DNA from: Pieris napi
Taxonomy: Eukaryota; Arthropoda; Insecta; Lepidoptera; Pieridae
Reading direction: 5' to 3'
Assembly: GCF_905475465.1 (NCBI RefSeq)
Contig: NC_062234.1
Location: 13,787,001 to 13,851,000 of the forward strand
DNA: 64,000 bases
Positions within the stretch are counted from its first letter, which is position 1; every line of letters begins with the position of its first letter. Under the pieces are notes generated by a model. It searched no databases, had not been told where the DNA came from, and worked only from the letters and a program-made list of their open reading frames with translations. The position numbers and the translations under genes were made by a program. Below, one piece after another: positions 56,368 through 64,000 of this stretch.

Positions 56368-56815
56368 TAGGTTGGGGAAAAAGTTTCTTCGCATTTTTCA
56401 AGAAAATTCACAACATTTTTTTAATATAGTTATATATTTACATTTAACTAAAGTATGTAGGTACCATTTTGTTCGATAACTTTTTGCCATCTTGTAGGTA
56501 GGGATATGATCCCAGTGCAATAGAAATTTTGGGGCTTCTGATCAAAATACCGTGACAATTGGTTTTGGCACTCCTCTCGTGATGTTAGTCTGACACTGCC
56601 TAACGAATTCTGAAAAGACCGAAACCGGTGGAAATCTGAAGGTGCAAGGTGCAAGGTCTATACGTCGCTAACGATGTGTGAGGTCTAGCGTTATCTTGAT
56701 GGAAAACCACACCGCTTCTGTTGATTAATTCCGGCCGCTTTCTCTCAACTCCTTGCTTCAATCTCATCAGTGTTTCGCAGTAGAATTCAGAATCGATGGT
56801 CAAAAAAAAAAAAAA
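56368..56815 (-). pseudogene. mariner transposase C-terminal half with one terminal repeat
   Basis: Antisense and broken: FYCETLMRLKQGVERKRPELI, GVVFHQDNARPHTS, then LAPSDFHRFRSF, LTSREECQNQLSRYFDQKP and LPTRWQKVIEQNGTY in another frame. The left end GGTTGGGGAAAAAGTTTCTT (about 56371) is a mariner-type terminus. The N-terminal half is missing. Only copy A of the duplication has it. Confidence 0.85.
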
Positions 56816-56879
56816 TTTAAAAAGCTTAAACGAAATTTGTGCTACTCTCACAGACACTGCACTAGGTCCATAAACATCG

Positions 56880-57425
56880 CAAATTTTTATAAAGAAGGAT
56901 AGGGAAGGGAATTAAGGAATGGCTGCGATTAGCATTTCTTAATGAAGCCCCATCTCGTGCCACTATTTAGAATTGGTTTAACGAGTTTAATAAGTGTGGA
57001 CGTAGCAATCTCAATGATGATCCACATGAGGGACGTCTTTTAACTACTGACTGACTACTTAAGATAACTGTCAGTGCTGTGCGAAGCATGATAGAAGAAG
57101 ATAAGAGAGTGACCTATCGGCAGATACGGGCAAGCCTAGGCATTGGTCACTCATAAGTCAAGTTCAAAAAATATTACACGATCATTTAGGCGTCAGGAAG
57201 ACTTGTACCAGATGGATTCCCCATACCTTAACCGACGACCAGAAACACCTTCGCTTAGACTGGTGTCAAAATTCGAGGTATTCGAGCCCTGAAGATGCGG
57301 TGAAAGCGTACGAAAATGCCATAGAAGAGACCCCTATGGAAGAATGGGCCCACTGCTTTTCTCAGTGGTTCCATCAAATGCGACGATGTGTAGAGAGGAA
57401 TGGAGATTACGTCGAAAAACAATAA
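56880..57425 (+). pseudogene. mariner transposase remnant, internally deleted, opposite orientation to the previous one
   Basis: Sense strand: a helix-turn-helix part (IEEDKRVTYRQIRASLGIGH, ILHDHLGVRKTCTRWIPHTL) jumps directly to the C-terminal part (YSSPEDAVKAYENAIEETPM, then MRRCVERNGDYVEKQ and a stop). The catalytic DDD core is gone. With the preceding antisense fragment it forms a head-to-head composite. Confidence 0.85.
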
Positions 57426-57563
57426 AAGTATTGGCAAACTTCTACATTAAGCCATTTTTCATTTTCTATAAGAATTATATAAATATATATAATTTTGGGC
57501 GGATTAAAAACTAGATATTTATTACTAAACATAGTATTTGGCCTAACTTACGCTGCAATAAAA

Positions 57564-57614
57564 GCAGCAGCATATTTCATCTGAGACTAATATCTCAGAT
57601 GTAATATGCTGCAG
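57564..57614. repeat. 51-bp palindrome
   Basis: GCAGCAGCATATTTCATCTG-AGA is followed after a short AT loop by TCTCAGATGTAATATGCTGC, near-perfect inverse. It lies exactly at the boundary where the LINE tail shared by both duplication copies begins. Confidence 0.7.
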
Positions 57615-57880
57615 CAGAATTTCATCATCGGACGTCGAGGCCGAATACGAAATGCCACCCCGTATCACTTCGACGTCCGACGTTCCAGAACTAAGAGGCA
57701 GTTTTTCCGCGCACCACCACTCTATGGAACCAGCTTCCTACTGAAGTATCCTTCAAGAAAACAGCGTACCAATTCTTAAAAAGCCGGCAACGCACTTAAG
57801 CTCTCAGGCTGTGTTTATGGGCGGCCCTTAACATCAAATGAGCCTCGTGCCCGTTTGCCCCTTGTTGTATAAATTTTTTT
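57615..57880 (+). repeat. LINE fragment (ORF end plus tail), copy A
   Basis: Same element as 25672-26168: 'gaatttcatcatcggacgtc', 'cgcgcaccaccactctatgg', 'aaaaagccggcaacgcactt', 'gcccgtttgcccc'. Followed by unique sequence that also follows the copy at 61421-61650, so the insertion predates the tandem duplication. Confidence 0.8.
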
Positions 57881-58856
57881 AATTAAAATTAATGCAAGCT
57901 CGAATGGTTTTCAACAATCGTCTCTCTCGCTGGACACGCTTGCTGAAAAGCTCTTGAATCATCAAGTTATGTCAATAGTGATAAATTCATAGTTTTATCC
58001 GTTAAAAGTGTTATAAAATTCCATCAATAATTTAAAACTACCTGTACACGATTGCTAAAAATCGAGAGTTTTATTTTGTTCTTTTCAAGTATAGATTTAT
58101 CGAAGATTTTCAAGTTTATATCGTAGAAACCGTAACATTAAAAAAAAAACATCGGCCTAATATAAAATATTAAGGTAAGATAATAACAATATATTAATAT
58201 TCTCTACCTAAGCCGACATGCGCTGAAGACTTTTACTCTTGTCCGGCGTTCAAATCAGTGCAGCAAAGATTTAATCTTTTAATTAGTGTATGAGTAAAAT
58301 TTACAGTCCAGTCCAGCCAGTGTCAGTACATTTGACATACGAGAGTAGATACAGAAGGCTACATGATAAAACATGATCATGAAAACCGATACAGGAATCT
58401 GATATCAAGATTGTAGCGCCATTTTTTTAAGCTTTCCCCGCGACGTCTATTGAGCCTATAGAAGTCGAAGCGGATACGCAATTTTAAACCACAAAAAGGA
58501 TGTCAATGGATAGATTAATCCAAGGTTTTGTAAGTATAATCAAAGGATCATATTCTCTAGATAGAAAACCACGCGTCACACACCTTTTCACGTAAAGAAA
58601 AGGTATGTGTTATATATGATAATTATTTTACCGTAACTTCGGCCAGCTTTATATGCACCCTTATCAAATATTTTAAATAATACTACTAACCAATTTACAA
58701 TTTGTATCTAGCTGATTATGTATGCATATCGTAAATAAATAAAAACATAGACGTCATATACAACCTCCTCCTCCATGGTTTGGTTGATTTCTATTGTATA
58801 AAAATTATTTTAGTGTTGAACAGCGAACAAGTATAAAAACAGGGGAAAAGCGTTTG
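57881..58856. other. non-coding part of duplication copy A, strongly conserved in copy B
   Basis: 58200-58790 aligns with 61985-62600 with few changes. It includes an imperfect inverted repeat ACACACCTTTTC/GAAAAGGTATGTGT (58575-58612, also 62379-62412). No coding frame is conserved between the copies. Confidence 0.6.
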
Positions 58857-59824
58857 CGTTTGAAAAATATTTGCGTATATGAAGAGGAGACTGGAGACTG
58901 GTAGACCGATCCCTTCCAAGAATGGTTTGGTCCGTTTACAAATTCTAGGCTGAAAATTCACACGAACGCCGACCCTCTTTAGAATACGTAATGCCAAGGC
59001 TATATATGTTCGTTTTAAGGCAGTGCCACTATCCTTCTAGAATAAGTAGCTTCAGCTATAATAGGTAGTAAATACTATCTCTGTTGCGCAGGTTTAGATG
59101 AAGTCTGTTAGATTGAAACAAAGAGAAACGTTTGTTTTGTAATGTCCTTTTTATTTACCATCAACTTTAGCTTAGGTATTTCAATTATGTGTAATAACGA
59201 TAATAATCCAGTGGCCCTACCACTCTATATGAGTCTTGGTCTCAGATTGTATCTGTTTCTTTAATTATTCTTATTTCATAAACAGGTACGTAGACAGGCA
59301 TTTTGTCAGACACATGTCGCCCATTTTTTAATTTTTTGAACCACATTTTTTGTTGAGGTTCAAGGATATCATGGAGGAGAGTGGTCCTCACTCCTCATTG
59401 AGAAGCTTCAGGACAAACAGGGCCTTGTAATGATTTGGTTAACAGTTATTGTTCCTGTTCCGATTTCAATTCATCCGAGACATTACAAACGGAAATTATT
59501 ACGAATTTAAGAACATATATAATATATATGTATTCTAGCTATACATAGTATCTGCCAGTATCTTCGGAACCTTGCTTAAAGGGACTCCTTTTAATAATAC
59601 ATTTTAGCTATTATTTTTTAAGGTTAGTTATTGTTTTTATTGTTTTTTTTGTGTTGTTCCCTCTGTTATCTTAATTAGTATAATTATATTGTATATTGTC
59701 ATATTATCGATATTTAAATATTGGCACTATTAAATCCAGTCTTACGAAAAATAAAACTTTATATTACTTCTGGGAATGACGTTAATCGTAAGATAAAAAT
59801 TTATGGAACAAAGATTATTTTTAA

Positions 59825-59876
59825 TATAAAATACCGATGACTCTATTGTCAGTTCAGTATTGGAAGAAAACTAAAA
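59825..59876 (+). promoter_or_regulatory. TATA/Inr core promoter and 21-nt non-coding exon 1 of repeat-protein gene 4
   Basis: TATAAAAT (59825-59832), TTCAGT (A at 59856) and donor CTAAAA|GTGAGT (59876/59877) repeat the gene 3 promoter at the same spacing. The intron ends TTTTACAG at 60136. Confidence 0.65.
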
Positions 59877-60147
59877 GTGAGTACAACATTATAACTTGAT
59901 CAAACTATTTTTTAATAACATATTAACCAGAATTTTGTATTTTTTTAATGCGAGTTGAGAAGAAGAGTTGTGGCAAATAGTTGACGCTGTTTAAATATCC
60001 AATGAAGTATACTTGCACATCTCCAGCTTATATCATTGCATATGTTGTGGCTTGTATCAGTGTCTCCGCAGGTAGCAATACCTACTAAAATAAGATAGTT
60101 GTTACATTATATTTATAAATAAATTTAATTTTACAGAAACCGCTACA

Positions 60148-60867
60148 ATGAAATTCCTAATCGTATTAGCTGTTATCGCCGTCGCTTCGGCAGTCCCTCT
60201 TAACCGTATCTCAGCCTCTGAGATCGATGAGATCATCAGCGCTATCAACAGCCCCAGCACCAACCCAGCCACAGCTGCTGCTTTAGAGCAAATGCTCCAC
60301 GATCTCCTCGGTGGACATGGACTAGACGAAATTTCTGCTGGACCCGCTATAATCGATGAATCACCTGTACTTATTGACACCAACCCAGCTCTTGTTGAGG
60401 AACACGAGGATATCGCAGTTGGACCAGCTCTGATTGAGGAACACGAGGATATCGCAGTTGGACCAGCTCTGATTGAGGAACACGAGGATATCTCCGTCGG
60501 ACCCGCTCTGATTGAGGAACACGAGGATATCTCCGTCGGACCCGCTCTCATTGAAGACCAGCCCGCCAGCGTCAAAGCTCCCCTCGTACAGGTTATCATT
60601 AATGTTGACGCATCAGCTGGAGACGTCACCGTTGACCAAGTTTACAACCCAGAGAACCCCGCTCTTATTCCCAGTCCCGTAGAAATCATTGATGGATCCC
60701 AACCAGAACTTATCCCCGACAACATCAATGTAATTGAAAACGAAATCATTCCCGACGCAATCAGTATTGTGGAGAACCCCAAGCCAGAGCTGGAAGCTGA
60801 AAACATCAACGTTGACACACCTTTGATCCCTGACGGCGCTGTCATCCTCCCAGACATCCTCAACTAG
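60148..60867 (+). CDS. secreted acidic repeat protein, gene 4 of cluster (near-identical to gene 3)
   Basis: 239 aa. The protein is the same as gene 3 except for one extra 13-residue unit: it has EEHEDIAVGPALI twice and EEHEDISVGPALI twice. By eye the coding regions otherwise differ at only about three silent positions, while introns and flanks show many substitutions and indels. Same signal peptide, N-domain, PLVQVIINVD core and tail. The ATG is 11 nt after the acceptor, and AATAAA lies in the 3' flank near 60919. Function unknown. Confidence 0.87.
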   Translation: MKFLIVLAVIAVASAVPLNRISASEIDEIISAINSPSTNPATAAALEQMLHDLLGGHGLDEISAGPAIIDESPVLIDTNPALVEEHEDIAVGPALIEEHEDIAVGPALIEEHEDISVGPALIEEHEDISVGPALIEDQPASVKAPLVQVIINVDASAGDVTVDQVYNPENPALIPSPVEIIDGSQPELIPDNINVIENEIIPDAISIVENPKPELEAENINVDTPLIPDGAVILPDILN

Positions 60868-61420
60868 AAACGTAAAAAGATTGGGTGGTTTTTTTTAACT
60901 TTGAAATGACGACGTTTAAATAAAATAATTCATCCTAATATATTGTTTTTCTCCTATACGTAACGTTTAACTAAACTGTTAATTGTCTCGAAGTTTAATA
61001 ACATTAGACTTAATACTTTCAGTCTTATTATCTCGTTAGAGTTATTCGATGGTCTTATAGTAAAGTGAATAATAGTGGTCCTGTAATTGACAGAACACGC
61101 AGGTGTACATTAGAAACATAAGTTTAATATGGATTCTACAACATATTAAATAGCGGACTCGCTGTTAAATGTCAGTAGTTATTTATTTCAATATTTTCTA
61201 TTTTTCAACCTAATAAAAACATTATTTCAGAAATATAGACAGACATAACATTTATTACTAACGAAACACACACAAAATAATAATAATCATTATCAAATAA
61301 CAAAAAATGATGAAAAAAAGGGAAGAGAATTAAGGAATAAGGTACATAATAAGTGTGTAATGTGTGCGTGCTGTGGTAGCAACTGGCACTGGCTCAGCAT
61401 AATGCTGTGGAACATACGTG

Positions 61421-61650
61421 TTCCCCGTTTCTCGACGTCCGTCGTTGCACAACTGAGCGTTTTTTAGGCAGGTTTTCCCGCGAACCACCTCTATATGGAA
61501 CCAGCAGCCCACTGAAGTATCCTTCAAGGAAAGAGCGTACCAATTCTTAAAAAGCCGGAAACGCACTTGCAAGCTCTTAGGATATGTGAGTGTCTATGGG
61601 TGGCTTTTAACATCAGATGCCCGTTTGCCCCCTGTTGTATAAAAAAAAAA
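61421..61650 (+). repeat. LINE fragment (ORF end plus tail), copy B
   Basis: 'tctcgacgtccgtcgttgca', 'gcccactgaagtatccttca', 'aaaaagccggaaacgcactt', 'gcccgtttgccccctgttg', A10. Same site as 57615-57880 in copy A. Confidence 0.8.
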
Positions 61651-62660
61651 TTGCTAGCTCGAGTGGTTTTCAACAATCGTCTCTCTCGCTGGCCAAGCTT
61701 GTTGAAAAGCTCTTGAATCATAGAGTTATGTAAATAGTAAGAAACTCGCAGTTTTATCCGTTAAAGATGTTTTATTTACATATAAAATGCCATCAACAAT
61801 TAAAAATAATTTAAACGACTCTGTACACGACTGCTAAAAATCAAGAGGTTTCTTTTGTTTTTTAATATCTTTGTATAGATTATCTTAATAGTTAATAGAT
61901 ACAATAAGTTCATATCGTAGAAAACGTAATAAGTCATTTATGGGCCTAATATAATAGATATATTAATGTGTAATACATATATTGTTTCTGCCGACATGTG
62001 CTGAAGACTTTTACTCTTGTCCTGCGTTCAAATCTGTGCACCAAAGATTTAATCGTTTAATTAGTGTATGAGTAAAATTTACAGTTAAGTAGGCGAAAGA
62101 TGACTCCCATATGTCAAAAACGTATTGGATTTGACATACGCGAGTAGATACAGAAGGCTTCATGATAAAACATGATCATGAAAACCGATACAGGAATCTG
62201 AGACCAAGATTAATTTCTTTCTTCTGATTAAGTTTTCCCCGCGACGTCTATTGAGCCTACAGAACTGGAAACGGATACGCAATTTTAAACCACACAAAGG
62301 ATGTCAATGGATAGATTAATCCAAGATTTTGTAAGTATAATCAAAGGATCATATTCTCTAGATAGAAAACGACGTGTCACACACCTTTTCACGTAAAGAA
62401 AAGGTATGTGTTTTATATGATAATTATTTTACTGTTACTTCGGCCGCGTCAAGTCCAGCTTTATAAGCACCCTTGGCAAATATTTTAAATAATACTACTA
62501 AGTATTTTAAACATTATTTGTATCGAGCTGATTGTCTTTTGCAAGTCGTAAATAAATAAAAACATATATACACGTCATATACAACCTCCTCCTCCATGGT
62601 TTTTTTTTAATTGATTTCTATTGTATACATATTATTTTAGTGTTGAAACTTGAGCGTTAT

Positions 62661-64000
62661 ACGACACCGAACAAATATTAAAGAATTTTTAAATTATTTA
62701 TATTCAAGTCAATATATATCAAGTACCACCTACACAAATAAAGAACTTTTTTTTATTAACTTTTAACATTTTTAAAAAAGGCAATCAAACTAAAGTTCAT
62801 TTCTGTTTAACTAGCGTCGCTTTTTCAGTTAAAAATAGGTATCAATTATGTATGTTCCCGCAGTCAAGGAAAGTAATTACTAGATATCACAGATTACTGT
62901 GAGCTCTGTTTATTATCAAACGATAAAGTGGATTTAAATAATCATATTATAGATTAGGGTTAAGACCAAATAACTATTTAGTAATTACCTACTTGGTATT
63001 TATTAAGCGTACAATTTTTTTAAACTTCAAATGATTTAAATAATGATCTACGATTTCTTCAATAATGTTTTTTTAAGGTCATATGCAAATCGCTCGGGAG
63101 GGCTAATGCTCATTTTATGATTTCGCTGCCCATGGACACTATCAATGCCAAATAGTATGGAAGTGCGTTACTGGCCTTTTTAAATTGACACGCATTACAC
63201 ACTTGAAACGAACCGAATGGGAAAAGGGATTTTTTTAAATGTATCTCTCATTATATTTTTTATTGAATTTTTCTTTGATTATTGTTATTTTGTGTGTTTT
63301 TGTTTGTAATAAATAATATGTCTATGTTATTCTTAAACTACTTGGTAAAATTCGTTCGGAAATACTTAGATAGTTTCGTCAACAAAACTTTTTTAAGCAA
63401 TTTTCCAATCGTGTTGTTTTAGCGATTTATTAGTTCTTATTTTTTATTAGTCTTGTGTACATTGTAGAAGTTATAACAAGGCCATAAAATCTGTTAAGAA
63501 GAAAAAGTTATAATGGCATAAAAAATTGAACGAAAGTGGCTAGTCTTCACTCTCTTCTAACCTAAAGTATCCCAGGGCTTAACAGTGAACAATTTCACTA
63601 TTTAAAAATTACTAATTTTTGGCGATATGACATATAACAAAATGGCCATGTAATAATGCGTTTAGTTTATTTCACGAAAAATATTTTACAATAGGAATCA
63701 CGATATAATATTTCCATTCTCTGTGTCACTTGATACTTGACAGCTACTGTCAATGTTAAGATGTATGTCACAAGAAAAATGCAAATCACATTCTATTTAA
63801 TTGTCCCAAACTAACCTATCCTCTCTATGACGTTCTTCCCCGTAAAGTCCCCCGTCCTTTAAGTGTTAAATGTTTGTTAATGTTTGTGTTTAGTCCATAT
63901 TGTAGATTTTTATGTAAATATATAGAAAGCAATAAAATTAAAGTGTAATATATATATATAAAAATTATTATAAAGAGGAAACAGTATTTAATAATGGTAT
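62661..64000. other. AT-rich DNA to the window end with a decayed LINE tail
   Basis: 63085-63240 keeps traces of the antisense LINE tail ('gcccatggacactatcaatg', 'gcgttactggccttttt'). Nothing else was recognised; no further member of the repeat-protein family is seen. Confidence 0.45.

Larger units (their letters stand above)
52505..58830 (+). repeat. tandem segmental duplication, copy A (contains gene 3)
   Basis: The start (52510-52690) matches 58857-59037, and the end (57615-58830) matches 61421-62660. Between them the gene 3 block (54955-56365) matches 59700-61140. Copy A is about 2.5 kb longer because it holds SINEs (53844-54090, 54616-54870) and mariner debris (56368-57425) that are absent or reduced in copy B. 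At 54604-54882, copy B shows the empty site of the SINE. Confidence 0.8.
58857..62660 (+). repeat. tandem segmental duplication, copy B (contains gene 4)
   Basis: Direct-repeat partner of 52505-58830. The junction is near 58850, where the copy A end ('tgttgaacagcgaacaagta') meets the copy B start ('tttgaaaaatatttgcgtat'). It is shorter than A because it lacks the two full SINEs and nearly all of the mariner debris. A short scrap near 61319 ('gaattaaggaat') resembles the mariner edge. Confidence 0.8.

Noticed and set aside
58791..58997. A 68-codon - strand frame across the duplication junction
   Set aside because: Spans the junction of copies A and B, so it cannot be ancestral. No homology.
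1..64000. CRISPR arrays, prokaryotic operons or defence systems
   Set aside because: The only regular repeats are the coding 39-mers and transposon copies. Introns, poly(A) signals and retroelements show a nuclear insect genome.

Overview
This is a piece of an insect nuclear genome, almost certainly from a moth or butterfly. The genes have introns and the non-coding DNA is AT-rich. The transposon load looks lepidopteran: tRNA-headed SINEs, 5'-truncated LINE tails, Helitrons, MITEs, mariners and a TED-like errantivirus. There is no prokaryotic gene organisation, CRISPR array or stand-alone tRNA gene. Exon models were built by hand from splice sites and codon phase. All three multi-exon models (scribbler-like, ANKLE1, NAGA) close in frame.

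Layout. (1) 0.3-5.0 kb, + strand: the last four coding exons and 3' UTR of a scribbler/ZNF608-609-like gene. (2) 5.0-14.3 kb, - strand: a complete 7-exon ANKLE1/LEM-3 homologue (ankyrin, LEM and GIY-YIG nuclease, 658 aa), tail-to-tail with the first gene. (3) 16.7-26.4 kb, + strand: a 9-coding-exon lysosomal alpha-N-acetylgalactosaminidase (409 aa) whose introns hold many transposon relics. (4) 28.9-30.3 kb, + strand: HMG-CoA synthase (457 aa) in one uninterrupted exon. (5) 31-35 kb: SINE and LINE debris. (6) 35.17-42.76 kb: a full-length errantivirus with two 300-bp LTRs that look identical, a 4-bp target duplication, gag, pol and env. It has a -1 slip site before the gag stop and one extra frameshift in pol. 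(7) 45.1-61 kb: a cluster of four paralogous genes for small secreted acidic proteins built on a 13-residue (39-bp) repeat. I do not recognise this family. One member is an inverted gene with about 27 units. Two members are near-identical copies inside a tandem segmental duplication (about 52.5-58.8 and 58.9-62.7 kb). (8) 62.7-64 kb: AT-rich DNA with a decayed LINE tail.

The single-copy genes look like unrelated housekeeping neighbours: a transcriptional regulator, a DNA-bridge nuclease, a lysosomal glycosidase and an isoprenoid/juvenile-hormone precursor enzyme. The most unusual content is the 13-residue-repeat family. Its four members share a TATA promoter, a tiny non-coding first exon with an intron just before the ATG, a signal peptide and a VQVIIN core, while repeat number varies from about 2 to 27.
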